From an uncultured Clostridia bacterium (GTDB lineage: Bacteria; Bacillota; Clostridia; TANB77; CAG-508): DNA of 43,655 nucleotides. Positions 7,305 through 15,694 of the stretch are shown one piece after another. The stretch covers positions 1 to 43,655 of the forward strand of contig CAQPBJ010000016.1 in assembly GCA_948852945.1 (NCBI GenBank). Reading direction: 5' to 3'. The position numbers and the translations under genes were made by a program. How positions within the stretch are numbered: position 1 is the first letter of the stretch; every line of letters begins with the position of its first letter. The notes under the pieces were generated by a model that saw nothing but the letters and a program-made list of their open reading frames with translations, ran no database searches and was not told the DNA's origin.

Positions 7305-7342
7305 GCAAAAAGCAGTAAAGAGATTTACTGCTTTTTGCTTTA
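7305..7342. terminator. Intrinsic terminator after the gene at 6768
   Basis: Perfect 15-bp stem GCAAAAAGCAGTAAA / TTTACTGCTTTTTGC with a 4-base loop and a T-rich tail. Confidence 0.85.
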
Positions 7343-7410
7343 ATATAATAAAAGACGTTGATTATTATTAAAGGAGAGAAGTAAAATATGTTTATGAAAT
7401 ATACTACTTA

Positions 7411-7456
7411 AAAAAAAAGACCTTAGAAATATTGATTTTTCAATACATCTAAGGCT
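7411..7456 (-). terminator. Terminator downstream of tRNA-Gly
   Basis: On the minus strand CCTTAGA..TATTGA / TCAATA..TCTAAGG is followed by T8. It ends the single-tRNA transcript. Confidence 0.75.
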
Positions 7457-7465
7457 CTTACAACT

Positions 7466-7539
<74 letters not shown>

Positions 7540-7558
7540 ATGTCTCTAACAAGTATAG

Positions 7559-7587
7559 ATTATAAAACGTTATTTTATATTTGTCAA
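7559..7587 (-). promoter_or_regulatory. Consensus promoter of tRNA-Gly
   Basis: Minus strand TTGACA, 17 bases, TATAAT: both hexamers perfect, as expected for a stable RNA gene, about 20 bases before the mature 5' end. Confidence 0.85.
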
Positions 7588-7678
7588 TACTAAATTGTTA
7601 AATCCTATGAATACTTTACTTTTAATGAATTTAATAGTAAAATAAAGATGTTCTAAAAATTTAAAGATTGAGGAAAAG

Positions 7679-8107
7679 ATGGAAAAGTTAATTTCAAATT
7701 CGGAAAATGAAACTAAATTAATAGGAAAAAAATTTGCAGAAAAATTAAAAAAAGGTGATGTTGTGGTTCTTACTGGTGATTTAGGTTCTGGAAAGACTAA
7801 ATTTACAGAAGGAGTATTACAATATTTTGGATTAGAAGATGAAATTTCTAGTCCTACTTTTACAATTGTTAATGAATATTCAAGTGAAAATGGAACTATT
7901 TATCATTTTGATGTTTATAGATTAGAAGATGAAGATGAATTTTATGCAATAGGTGGAGAAGAATATTTTCAAAAAGGAATTTGTTTGATTGAATGGGGAG
8001 AAATGATTGAAAAGGCTTTGCCTGATAAGTATATTCATATAACTTTTTCAAGAAATTTAGATGAAGAAAATAAAAGAGAAATTTTAATAGAGAAAATTAT
8101 AAAATAG
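7679..8107 (+). CDS. tsaE: tRNA t6A biosynthesis ATPase TsaE
   Basis: A 142-residue P-loop ATPase that works with TsaB and TsaD to transfer threonylcarbamoyl to A37 of ANN-decoding tRNAs. Walker A GDLGSGKT is at residues 33-40. The family motif SSPTF lies at about 57-61, the conserved HFDVYRL at about 78-84, and LIEWGE near 102. Length is normal for TsaE. It starts after a GAGGAAAAG site. A tsaB-rimI fusion lies about 0.8 kb downstream on the same strand, separated by an inserted minus-strand gene, so the usual tsaE-tsaB neighbourhood seems to have been interrupted. Confidence 0.93.
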   Translation: MEKLISNSENETKLIGKKFAEKLKKGDVVVLTGDLGSGKTKFTEGVLQYFGLEDEISSPTFTIVNEYSSENGTIYHFDVYRLEDEDEFYAIGGEEYFQKGICLIEWGEMIEKALPDKYIHITFSRNLDEENKREILIEKIIK

Positions 8108-8145
8108 CGAAAAACCGTCAGCATCAGCTGACGGCTTTTCGTTTT
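8108..8145. terminator. Bidirectional terminator between tsaE and the minus-strand gene
   Basis: A 15-bp stem with a 4-base loop and A/T flanks: CGAAAA.CCGTCAGC / GCTGACGG.TTTTCG. It abuts the stop codons on both sides. Confidence 0.88.
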
Positions 8146-8782
8146 AGAGCACAAACTCTTTAGGGGGAAGAGAAAAATTATTTTGATATTCCCATAAGAG
8201 CATGATACTCTTGTTATTAAGATCTGTTGCCTTAGATACGTGGTACTGTATTACTTCGGTGTCGCCAAAATACTGCTGTTTGATCTGACATACATCGTCC
8301 CAGTTTGCCCAGTTGGGATCATATATTGCGACGTACCGTGTGCCGTTTATATGTCCTTCTTTACATACACGCTTGCTACTGAAGAACTCATATTTGTTGA
8401 GTACGGCAGTGATGTCGGGGATAGGAACATTGACGTTTGTTGGTCTCCAAAGATGCAGGCAGGTGTTGTGGAAATTTACATAGTTTTTCTTTTTGGGGTG
8501 AATTTGAAAAGCTATTTCACCAGAATTGAAAAACATTTCCTTTATAGTTACTACTTCGTTGAAAGTAGGACACCTGTGATCATTAGAAACACTGAGATGT
8601 TCCCAGCCCATTTGATTGCTGGCTATGACTTGAAAAAAGTTATTGCCCAGTGGTAAATAGAAACAACCACAGTACTTATGCATAACAGGAAGTACATGAG
8701 CAAAATTTTCTAAATCATAATCCCGGTATGGCATTGATGATAAATCTTTCATAACTTTATGCTTGTGACAAAAGATTGTCAC
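8144..8782 (-). CDS. Orphan phage-type protein (DUF7694-like) with internal domain duplication
   Basis: A 212-residue soluble protein. Residues about 58-113 (GWEHLSVS, RCPTFNEV, QIHP, NTCLHLWRP) resemble a phage-associated family I believe is DUF7694, of unknown function. A second, diverged copy of the core follows: IKEMFF..GEIAFQIH..N..LHLW (about 80-112) against IKQQYF..TEVIQYH..N..MLLW (about 167-197). The N-terminus has CHKHK and CGC, possibly metal-related. GC content and codons are clearly richer than in neighbours, as for the orphan at 2988. Own promoter and AGGAGG site; it is inserted against the direction of tsaE and tsaB, consistent with horizontal gain. Confidence 0.65.
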   Translation of the reverse strand: MTIFCHKHKVMKDLSSMPYRDYDLENFAHVLPVMHKYCGCFYLPLGNNFFQVIASNQMGWEHLSVSNDHRCPTFNEVVTIKEMFFNSGEIAFQIHPKKKNYVNFHNTCLHLWRPTNVNVPIPDITAVLNKYEFFSSKRVCKEGHINGTRYVAIYDPNWANWDDVCQIKQQYFGDTEVIQYHVSKATDLNNKSIMLLWEYQNNFSLPPKEFVL

Positions 8783-8806
8783 TTTCCTCCTGTATTTGAT
8801 TTAATA

Positions 8807-8835
8807 ATTATATCATGAATTATGTAAATTAGCAA
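8807..8835 (-). promoter_or_regulatory. Promoter of the DUF7694-like gene
   Basis: Minus strand TTGCTA, 17 bases, TATAAT, with CATGA directly before the -10. Confidence 0.6.
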
Positions 8836-8895
8836 ACTTCTATTTACTTTATAGAGATTATGTTATAAAATAAAAACATTGAAAGGAATAGTGTT

Positions 8896-9993
8896 ATGAA
8901 GATTTTAGCTTGTGATACTTCAAGTAGTGTATGTGCTGTTGGAGTGTTTGAAAATGATAAATTAATAGGTAAAAATGAGTTAGATAATGGAAAAACGCAT
9001 TCAGAAAATTTTATGCCTTTAGTAGAAAAAACTCTAAAAGAATCTAACTTAAGTTTAGCTGATATAGATACTATAGCAGTTGTAGTTGGTCCAGGTTCTT
9101 TTACTGGAATTAGAATTGGTGTAGCTAGTTGTAAAGCAATGGCGGAAGTGGCTGAGAAAAAGATGATTTCTTTATATTCATTAGAAGTATTAGCAGCAAA
9201 TGAGTATGGAAAAGCAAAAAATATTTGTGCTCTAATTGATGCAAGAAATAATCAGGTATATTGTGGTATTTTTGATGAAAAATTAAATAAAAAAGAAGAA
9301 TTTATGGCAGATGATATAGAAAAGTGTTTAGAAAATGTAAATAAATATGATAATATCATTTTTGTTGGTGATGGAAGTATTATTCATAAAGAGTTGATTG
9401 AAAAAATATTTAAAAGTAAGAATATTGAATTTTCTAAAAGTAATAAACAAACTGCTGTTGGATTGGGGATTGCTTCTAACCAAAAAGCAGAAAATGTGGA
9501 ATTTACTACAGCAGATAAAATTATTCCAGTCTATTTAAGAAAATCACAAGCTGAAAGAATGAAAATGAATATTGTTGAGATGAAGAAAGAACATATAGAT
9601 ATTTTAGTTCGTGATTTAAAATTGTATGATGACTTTTGGAATGAAAAGATTTTAATGGATGAATTTCAAAACGAAAATTCAGAATATTTTGTTTTACTAG
9701 ATGAAGAAAAAATTATTGGATTTGCAGGATTATGGTTTAACATTGATGAAGCTCATATTATGAATATTGCAGTAAAAAAGGAATTTAGGAAAAAAGGGTT
9801 TGGAAGTAAATTATTAAAATTTTTAATAGATGAAGCTAAAAATAAGAAAAAGATGTGTATAACATTAGAAGTAAGAGATGATAATATTGCTGCGATTTCA
9901 CTTTATAGAAAATTTAATTTTGAAGAAAATGGGATAAGAAAAAAATATTATGATTCACAAATTGATGCAGTTATTATGACAAAAAAATTTTAA
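8896..9993 (+). CDS. tsaB-rimI: Fused TsaB (t6A synthesis) and RimI-type N-acetyltransferase
   Basis: A 365-residue two-domain protein. Residues 1 to about 215 are TsaB, the ASKHA-fold scaffold that dimerises with TsaD for t6A37 tRNA modification: CDTSSSVCAVGV at the N-terminus and VVGPGSFTGIRIG near residue 62. Residues about 224-365 are a GNAT acetyltransferase of the RimI type, which acetylates N-termini of ribosomal and other proteins: IMNIAVKKEFRKKGFGSKLL carries the acetyl-CoA loop (about 298-307), followed by LEVRDDNIAAISLYRKFNF. These two genes are often adjacent; here they are one frame without a stop. tsaD is not in the window. The start follows GAAAGGAA. Confidence 0.92.
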   Translation: MKILACDTSSSVCAVGVFENDKLIGKNELDNGKTHSENFMPLVEKTLKESNLSLADIDTIAVVVGPGSFTGIRIGVASCKAMAEVAEKKMISLYSLEVLAANEYGKAKNICALIDARNNQVYCGIFDEKLNKKEEFMADDIEKCLENVNKYDNIIFVGDGSIIHKELIEKIFKSKNIEFSKSNKQTAVGLGIASNQKAENVEFTTADKIIPVYLRKSQAERMKMNIVEMKKEHIDILVRDLKLYDDFWNEKILMDEFQNENSEYFVLLDEEKIIGFAGLWFNIDEAHIMNIAVKKEFRKKGFGSKLLKFLIDEAKNKKKMCITLEVRDDNIAAISLYRKFNFEENGIRKKYYDSQIDAVIMTKKF

Positions 9994-10000
9994 AAATGAA

Positions 10001-10044
10001 AATATACCTAATTTATGTAAATTTTTAATTAGGTGTATTTTTTT
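10001..10044 (+). terminator. Intrinsic terminator after tsaB-rimI
   Basis: AATATACCTAATT / AATTAGGTGTATT with G-U tolerance, followed by T7. Confidence 0.75.
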
Positions 10045-10089
10045 GCCATTCCAATAAAAATAAAATTTTGTATAATAAAAATATAATAC

Positions 10090-10118
10090 TTGCATAAAAA
10101 AAATGTATGATATAAAAT
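10090..10118 (+). promoter_or_regulatory. Promoter of the LonH-type protease gene
   Basis: TTGCAT, 17 bases, TAAAAT, preceded by TATGA; about 55 bases before the start codon. Confidence 0.55.
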
Positions 10119-10173
10119 CTATATGTAAAATAGCGAGACGACTAAATATGAGTTTTGGAGGAATAATATACAA

Positions 10174-12579
10174 ATGAGAAAGATGAATGAATTGAGTTAT
10201 AAAGATTTAAAAGATGTTTGTAATCCAAGTACGTTTAAATTTGAAAAGGTTAATGAAGTAATCGATACAACAAATTTAGTTTATGGTCAAGATAGAGGAA
10301 TTAAAGCTTTAGAGTTTGGTGTAAATGTAGATATAAAAGGTTACAACTTATATCTTGAAGGACCAGCTGGTGTAGGAAAAACAATGTATACTAAAAAGTT
10401 TTTACAAACTAGAGCTGCTAAGGAAAAAGTTCCTAATGACTGGTGTTATATTTATAATTTTGATGATCCAAATGAGCCAATAGCTGTTTCACTTCCTGCA
10501 GGACAAGGAAAAGCTTTTAAAGATGATATGGATTCATTTATTAAAAACATAAGAAAAGATATTAAGAAAACTTTTAATAATGATGAATATGAAAAAGAGA
10601 AAAAACTTATAAAGCAAGAATTTGAAACTAAAAAAGAGAATATTTTAGCAAAATTAAATGATAAAACTTTAAAGCAAGGTTTTCAAGTAAAGTCAGCTCA
10701 AAATGGTATTTATATGATGCCAGTTTATGAAGGGAAGCCTATTGAAGAAGAAGAATATGAGAAGTTACCTTTAGAAATTAAGAGTGAATTTGAATCAAAA
10801 TCTCAGCAAGTTCAAGAGATGATTTTCGAAACATTATCAGAAATTAAATTAATTGAAAATAAAGCGGATAAAAAAATTGAAGAATGGCAATCTAATGTGG
10901 CTTTACTTACAGTAAATATTCATGTTAATAATGTTAAATCAAATTATAAAAGAAATAAGAAAATTAGCACATTCTTAGACAATGTAAAAAGAGATATTTT
11001 AAAAAATATAAATACATTTATGATGCCAGAGAATGATAATGATAAACAACAAGTACCACCTCAAATGAAGGCTATGCAAAACAACGAACCATGGCTTAAT
11101 TATAGAGTTAATTTGTTTGTTGACAACAGCAATTTAGAAGGTGCTCCAGTTATTATGGATTCAAATTATACTTATCAAAATATTTTTGGTAAGTTAGAAT
11201 ATGAAAACCAATTTGGAATGATGAAAACTGATTTTACAATGTTAAAACCAGGTTTATTACAAAAAGCTAATGGTGGATATATTATTTTTCAAGCTAAAGA
11301 TTTAATTTCTAGTCAACCATGTTATGAAACTTTGAAAAAAGTATTACAAGTTAAAGAAATTAGTATTGAAAATAATATGGAACAACGTTCTTCAATGATG
11401 CTTGTTTCACTAAAACCAGAAGCTATACCTCTAGATTTAAAAGTTGTTATTATTGGTAATTCAGAAATATATCATACATTATTATCTTTAGATGATGATT
11501 TTAGAAAATTATTTAAAATAAAGGTTGAATTTGAAGAAGATGCTCCAAAAAATGAAGAAAATATTACTAAACTTATTAGATTTGTAAAGAGCTATTGTGA
11601 ACAAGAAGAATTGTTAGATATTGATAAAGAAGCTATGGCGAAAGTTGTAGAATATGCTTCAAAACTATCTGGTGATAAAGAAAAACTTTCTACACAATTT
11701 AGTGAAATTGGTCAAATTGTTGGAGAGGCTTCAACTTGGGCTAAGCTAGATAAATCAAAAATGATTACAAAAAAATATGTTCAAAAAGCTTTTGATGAAA
11801 GAATCGAAAGAATTAAAAAGTATGATACTAAGTATTTACAAATGATTAAAGAGGGAGCATTACTTATTGATACAGAAGGATATAAAATAGGTCAAATTAA
11901 TGGTTTAACTGTAATTACAATAGGTGATTATTCTTTTGGAAAACCTTCTAAAATTACTGCTAATACTTATCTTGGAAAACAAGGTATTGTTAATATTGAA
12001 AGAGAAGTTCAAATGTCTGGCTCAAGTCACTCAAAAGGTGTTATGATTTTAACTGGATATTTAGGTGAAATGTTTGCACAAGATAAAGAATTATCTTTAA
12101 ATGCTAGTATTTGTTTTGAACAATTATATGGTGGAGTAGATGGAGATAGTGCTTCTAGTACAGAGGCATATGCTATACTTTCTAGTTTATCAGGTGTAGC
12201 TATCAATCAATCAATTGCTGTAACAGGTTCTGTTAATCAAAAAGGAGAAATTCAACCTATTGGTGGTGTGAATGAAAAGATTGAAGGATTTTTCCAAATT
12301 TGTAAAATGAGAGGATTAAATGGAGAACATGGTGTAATTATTCCTACTCAGAATGTTAGAAATTTGCATTTGAATGATGAGGTTATTGAAGCTGTTAAAA
12401 AGGAGAAATTTCATATTTATGCTATTAATACTATTGAAGAGGGTATTGAGATTTTGACTGGTGTTCCTGCTGGTAAAAGGGATAAATTTGGTAAGTTTCC
12501 TGCGGGTACTATTAATTATTTGGCTAATGAGAAATTGGCTAAATATGCAGAAATAGTCGAAAAGAAGAATAAAATGTAG
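10174..12579 (+). CDS. LonH/YcbZ-type ATP-dependent Lon-like protease
   Basis: An 801-residue protein with an AAA-type ATPase module (Walker A GPAGVGKT, residues 63-70), a long alpha-helical, charge-rich insertion (about 125-275), the rest of the ATPase, and a C-terminal Lon protease domain. The Ser-Lys dyad is visible: Ser659 in GDSASS and Lys702 in GGVNEKIEGF, 43 residues apart as in Lon. There is no Lon N-terminal substrate domain, which fits the LonH/YcbZ group (AAA_32), not classical LonA or LonB. Role: cytosolic protein degradation, substrates unknown. The GGAGG site lies 12 bases before ATG 10174, a slightly long gap; ATG 10183 is an alternative start. Terminator at 12603. Confidence 0.88.
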   Translation: MRKMNELSYKDLKDVCNPSTFKFEKVNEVIDTTNLVYGQDRGIKALEFGVNVDIKGYNLYLEGPAGVGKTMYTKKFLQTRAAKEKVPNDWCYIYNFDDPNEPIAVSLPAGQGKAFKDDMDSFIKNIRKDIKKTFNNDEYEKEKKLIKQEFETKKENILAKLNDKTLKQGFQVKSAQNGIYMMPVYEGKPIEEEEYEKLPLEIKSEFESKSQQVQEMIFETLSEIKLIENKADKKIEEWQSNVALLTVNIHVNNVKSNYKRNKKISTFLDNVKRDILKNINTFMMPENDNDKQQVPPQMKAMQNNEPWLNYRVNLFVDNSNLEGAPVIMDSNYTYQNIFGKLEYENQFGMMKTDFTMLKPGLLQKANGGYIIFQAKDLISSQPCYETLKKVLQVKEISIENNMEQRSSMMLVSLKPEAIPLDLKVVIIGNSEIYHTLLSLDDDFRKLFKIKVEFEEDAPKNEENITKLIRFVKSYCEQEELLDIDKEAMAKVVEYASKLSGDKEKLSTQFSEIGQIVGEASTWAKLDKSKMITKKYVQKAFDERIERIKKYDTKYLQMIKEGALLIDTEGYKIGQINGLTVITIGDYSFGKPSKITANTYLGKQGIVNIEREVQMSGSSHSKGVMILTGYLGEMFAQDKELSLNASICFEQLYGGVDGDSASSTEAYAILSSLSGVAINQSIAVTGSVNQKGEIQPIGGVNEKIEGFFQICKMRGLNGEHGVIIPTQNVRNLHLNDEVIEAVKKEKFHIYAINTIEEGIEILTGVPAGKRDKFGKFPAGTINYLANEKLAKYAEIVEKKNKM

Positions 12580-12602
12580 GTTGATTTTTATTGATAATGA
12601 GG

Positions 12603-12636
12603 CACTATTGCTATAAAATGGCAATAGTGTTTTTTC
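12603..12636 (+). terminator. Intrinsic terminator after the Lon-like protease
   Basis: CACTATTGC / GCAATAGTG stem with a 9-base loop and T6. Confidence 0.85.
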
Positions 12637-12638
12637 TT

Positions 12639-12816
12639 TATAATATTAAGTTAAATATTAATTAATTTTCAGAATTTTGCTCTTCGCAATCTCCAGAATA
12701 AAAAACTGCGTTTTTATATTGTAGATTGCTCAATTTCGCACTTCACTCACTACGTTCATTACGTTTGGTCGCTAGCGCAATTCTAAAAATTAATTAATGT
12801 TTAACTTATAATATAT
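12639..12816. repeat. Long palindromic intergenic element A
   Basis: Outer arms of about 40 bases, GTTAAATATTAATTAATTTT on the left and the matching reverse of TAAAAATTAATTAATGTTTAAC on the right, enclose a second hairpin (GCAATCT..AATA..AAAA / TTTTT..TATT..AGATTGC) and a GC-richer core, TTTCGCACTT .. TTTGGTCGCTAGCGCAATT. The whole 178-base unit could fold into one branched hairpin. The core motif recurs at 18500 and, more loosely, near 42890. No coding potential is seen. It fills the gap between the Lon-like gene and the next operon. Confidence 0.7.
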
Positions 12817-12856
12817 AAGATAAAACACTTATTAGTAGTAGATAGAAAGGAGTTTT

Positions 12857-13075
12857 ATGAATAAAAATGATGAAATTTTGGCTAGGCTTATGTCTATTGA
12901 ATCTACTAATGAAGAGATTTATAAGGAATTGATAAGGTTAGGGCAGGAGTTGAAAATGAGGAGATTTGAAGAACTGCAGTCTAAAACTATTATTGAAGAT
13001 ATTTATGATTACATTAAAGTTTTAAACTATGAAAAAAAACTGTCTGAAAAAGTGGAAACAAAAGAAAAAATATGA
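12857..13075 (+). CDS. Small helical hypothetical protein (72 aa)
   Basis: A 72-residue, highly charged, probably all-alpha protein with heptad-like spacing (EEIYKELIRLGQELKMRRFEE). No family recognised, no membrane segment. It has a strong GAAAGGAG site 6 bases before ATG and lies about 40 bases upstream of the transketolase subunits, in the same direction, so it is probably the first gene of that operon. Confidence 0.6.
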   Translation: MNKNDEILARLMSIESTNEEIYKELIRLGQELKMRRFEELQSKTIIEDIYDYIKVLNYEKKLSEKVETKEKI

Positions 13076-13118
13076 TATAGTCTAGCTAAATAATATGATT
13101 AAGTTGGGAGGCGATATT

Positions 13119-13958
13119 TTGAAAATAACAGAAAATGATATAGACAACTTGAAAGAGATTTCTAATGAAATTAGAAAGAATATTATAGAGGAAGTATATA
13201 GTGCACAATCAGGTCATCCAGGAGGTGCATTATCTTCAGTAGAAATATTAACAGCCTTATATTTTAACCAAATGAATATTAATCCAGATAAACCAGATGA
13301 TGAAAATAGAGATAGGTTTGTTTTATCTAAAGGACATGCTTCTGCTGGGTTATATGCTACTTTGGCAGAGAGAGGATTTTTTTCAAAAGAGGAATTAAAA
13401 AAATTTAGAAAATTAGGAGCTATTCTTCAAGGTCATCCTGATATGAAACATATACCTGGTGTTGATATGTCATCAGGGTCACTTGGACAAGGTTTATCTG
13501 TTGCTAATGGAATGGCTATGGCTTCTAAATTAGATAAAAAAGGATATAGAGTTTATTGTTTAGTTGGTGATGGTGAGATACAAGAAGGTCAAATATGGGA
13601 AGCTGCAATGACTTCTAGTCATTATAAATTAGATAATTTATGTTTAATAGTAGATAATAATAATTTACAAATAGATGGTGAAGTGTCAAAGGTTATGTCT
13701 GTATATCCATTAAAAGAAAAATTTGAAAGCTTTGGTTTTGAAGTTTTTGAAGTTAATGGAAATGATATAGATGAATTAATAACTGTATTTCAAAAAGCTA
13801 AGACTGTTAAAAATAAACCTACAGCAGTTATTGCTAAAACAACAAAAGGTAGAGGAGTAAGTTTTATGGAAAATCAAGTAGGTTGGCATGGAAAAGCTCC
13901 AAAAGAAGATGAATATAAGTTAGCAATAGAAGAATTAACTAAAAACAGTAGGAGGTAG
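13119..13958 (+). CDS. Transketolase, N-terminal (thiamine diphosphate) subunit
   Basis: A 279-residue first half of a split transketolase, an enzyme of the non-oxidative pentose phosphate pathway that moves two-carbon ketol units. Thiamine diphosphate motifs are present: SGHPGG near the N-terminus, the LSKGHAS loop, and GDGEIQEG followed about 25 residues later by DNNN (Mg2+ and diphosphate binding). I set the start at TTG 13119 because GGGAGG lies 7 bases before it; the in-frame ATG at 13095 has no ribosome binding site. The second half begins 4 bases after the stop. Split subunits are common in Clostridia and archaea. Confidence 0.93.
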   Translation: MKITENDIDNLKEISNEIRKNIIEEVYSAQSGHPGGALSSVEILTALYFNQMNINPDKPDDENRDRFVLSKGHASAGLYATLAERGFFSKEELKKFRKLGAILQGHPDMKHIPGVDMSSGSLGQGLSVANGMAMASKLDKKGYRVYCLVGDGEIQEGQIWEAAMTSSHYKLDNLCLIVDNNNLQIDGEVSKVMSVYPLKEKFESFGFEVFEVNGNDIDELITVFQKAKTVKNKPTAVIAKTTKGRGVSFMENQVGWHGKAPKEDEYKLAIEELTKNSRR

Positions 13959-13962
13959 ATTT

Positions 13963-14901
13963 ATGAGTGAGGAAAAGAAAGCTACTAGACAAAGTTATGG
14001 AGAAGCACTAAAAGAACTAGGAAAAATTAATAAAGATATAGTAGTGCTAGATGCGGATTTGGCTGGAGCTACTAAAAGTGATATATTTAAAAAAGAATTT
14101 TCAGATAGATTTTTTGATATGGGAATTTCAGAACAAGATATGATTGCTACTGCTGCTGGAATGTCTACATGTGGTAAAATACCTTTTGCTAGTACGTTTG
14201 CTGTATTTGCAACAGGAAGAGTATATGATCAAATTAGAAATAGTATTTGTTATCCAAATTTGAATGTAAAAATTTGTGGAAGCCATGCTGGTGTTACAGT
14301 AGGAGAAGATGGGGCTACTCATCAAATGCTAGAAGATATTAATTTAATGAAAGGACTTCCTAATATGAAAGTGTTTTGTCCATCTGATGATGTACAAACT
14401 AAATGGATAGTAGAAGAAATGACTAAAATAGAAGGACCTTGCTATATTAGAACAGCAAGGCTTTCAACACCTGTTATATATGACAAAAAAGAAGAATTTG
14501 CTGGTAAAAAATCAGTACAATTTGGAAAAGGAGAAGATGCTACAATTTTTGCTACAGGTGTTTGTGTATCTGAAGCTTTGAAAGCAAAAGAAGTTTTAGA
14601 GAAACAAGAAATTAATGTTAGAATTATTGATATGTTTTCATTAAAACCTATTGATAAAGAAGCAATTATAAAATCTGCTAAGGAAACTAAGTTATTAATA
14701 TCTGTTGAAGATCATAGTGTAATTGGAGGTTTAGGAAGTATAATTTCAGATGTTCTTACTGAAAATTATCCTGCAAAACTTGTAAAAATGGGTGTTAAGG
14801 ATAGATTTGGTGAATCTGGAAATGCAATAGAACTTATGAAAAAATTTGAAATAGATAGTGAAGCAATTGTGAATAAAGTAAAAGAGGAATTAAATAAATG
14901 A
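13963..14901 (+). CDS. Transketolase, C-terminal (pyrimidine-binding) subunit
   Basis: A 312-residue second half of the split transketolase, which forms the active site with the preceding subunit. Family features: a Glu in FFDMGISEQDMIATAAGMS that activates thiamine, FAVFATGRVYDQIRN, GSHAGVTVGEDGATHQ, and a C-terminal domain with FATGVCVSEALKAK and SVEDHSVIGGLGS. Length is normal. AGGAGG precedes the start and the reading frame ends in a 4-base ATGA overlap with the HD gene, so the genes are co-translated. Confidence 0.93.
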   Translation: MSEEKKATRQSYGEALKELGKINKDIVVLDADLAGATKSDIFKKEFSDRFFDMGISEQDMIATAAGMSTCGKIPFASTFAVFATGRVYDQIRNSICYPNLNVKICGSHAGVTVGEDGATHQMLEDINLMKGLPNMKVFCPSDDVQTKWIVEEMTKIEGPCYIRTARLSTPVIYDKKEEFAGKKSVQFGKGEDATIFATGVCVSEALKAKEVLEKQEINVRIIDMFSLKPIDKEAIIKSAKETKLLISVEDHSVIGGLGSIISDVLTENYPAKLVKMGVKDRFGESGNAIELMKKFEIDSEAIVNKVKEELNK

Positions 14902-15674
14902 TTGATTTAACTGAAGCAAAAAAAGTTTTTAAAGAATACACATCTAATTTTAGAGTAGCAGATCAAAAAGTTGATATTAAAATTATACATACTATGGGAG
15001 TTACTAAAATTGCTGGATATATTGCACGTGAGATGAATTTATCAGAAGAAGATATTCATTTAGCCGAAATTATAGGTTTATTACATGATATTGGTAGATT
15101 CGAACAAGCTGTGAGATTCAATAATTATAATGATTATGAAACAGTAGATCATGCAGAATTTGGTGCAGATTTATTATTTAAAGAAAATCTTATTAAAAGA
15201 TTTATTGATGATAGACAATATGATAGAATAATAGAAAAAGCAATTAGAAATCATAATAAATTTTTAGTAGAAGAAGGTCTTTCAGAAAGAGAATTATTAC
15301 ATGCTAATATTATTAGAGATGCTGATAAAACAGATAATTTTGAAGTAAAACAATATCAAGATTTTATTTCATTATTAGGTAAAACTGAAAGAGAAGCAGA
15401 AAAAGAAAAAATTACAGATAGGGTTTGGAAAGAATTTTTAAATAAGACAACAATAATATCTTCACATAGAACTACAAGTATGGATTGTTGGATTTCGTAT
15501 ATTGCTTGGGTTTTTGATTATAATTATAAGCCAGGTTTAAAATATTTAAAAGAAAATAATTGTGTTAATAAAGTGATTGATAGATTAAATTATCAAGATA
15601 TTGAAACTAAAGAAAAAATGGAATATGCCAGAAATATAGTAAATGAATATATAAGTATGAGACTAGCTAAATAG
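14898..15674 (+). CDS. HD-domain phosphohydrolase
   Basis: A 258-residue metal-dependent HD hydrolase. The four ligand positions are visible: His in IIHTMGVTKIAGY (about residue 31), the HD pair in GLLHDIGRFEQ (about 64-65), His in NHNKFLVEEGL and Asp in IIRDADKTDN. Substrates of HD proteins include nucleotides and phospho-metabolites; none can be assigned here. The start overlaps the transketolase stop by 4 bases (ATGA). Its place between transketolase and ADP-ribose-processing genes suggests a role in sugar-phosphate or nucleotide metabolism, which is inference. Confidence 0.85.
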   Translation: MIDLTEAKKVFKEYTSNFRVADQKVDIKIIHTMGVTKIAGYIAREMNLSEEDIHLAEIIGLLHDIGRFEQAVRFNNYNDYETVDHAEFGADLLFKENLIKRFIDDRQYDRIIEKAIRNHNKFLVEEGLSERELLHANIIRDADKTDNFEVKQYQDFISLLGKTEREAEKEKITDRVWKEFLNKTTIISSHRTTSMDCWISYIAWVFDYNYKPGLKYLKENNCVNKVIDRLNYQDIETKEKMEYARNIVNEYISMRLAK

Positions 15675-15694
15675 CTAGTTTGGAGGAACTAAAT

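Noticed and set aside
7388..7411. Mini ORF MFMKYTT after AAAGGAGAG on the + strand
   Set aside because: It has a Shine-Dalgarno-like sequence but only seven codons and runs into the antisense side of the tRNA-Gly terminator; no downstream gene depends on it.
8240..8656. + strand ORF of 138 codons
   Set aside because: Shadow of the DUF7694-like gene on the minus strand; Val/Tyr-rich translation without a ribosome binding site.
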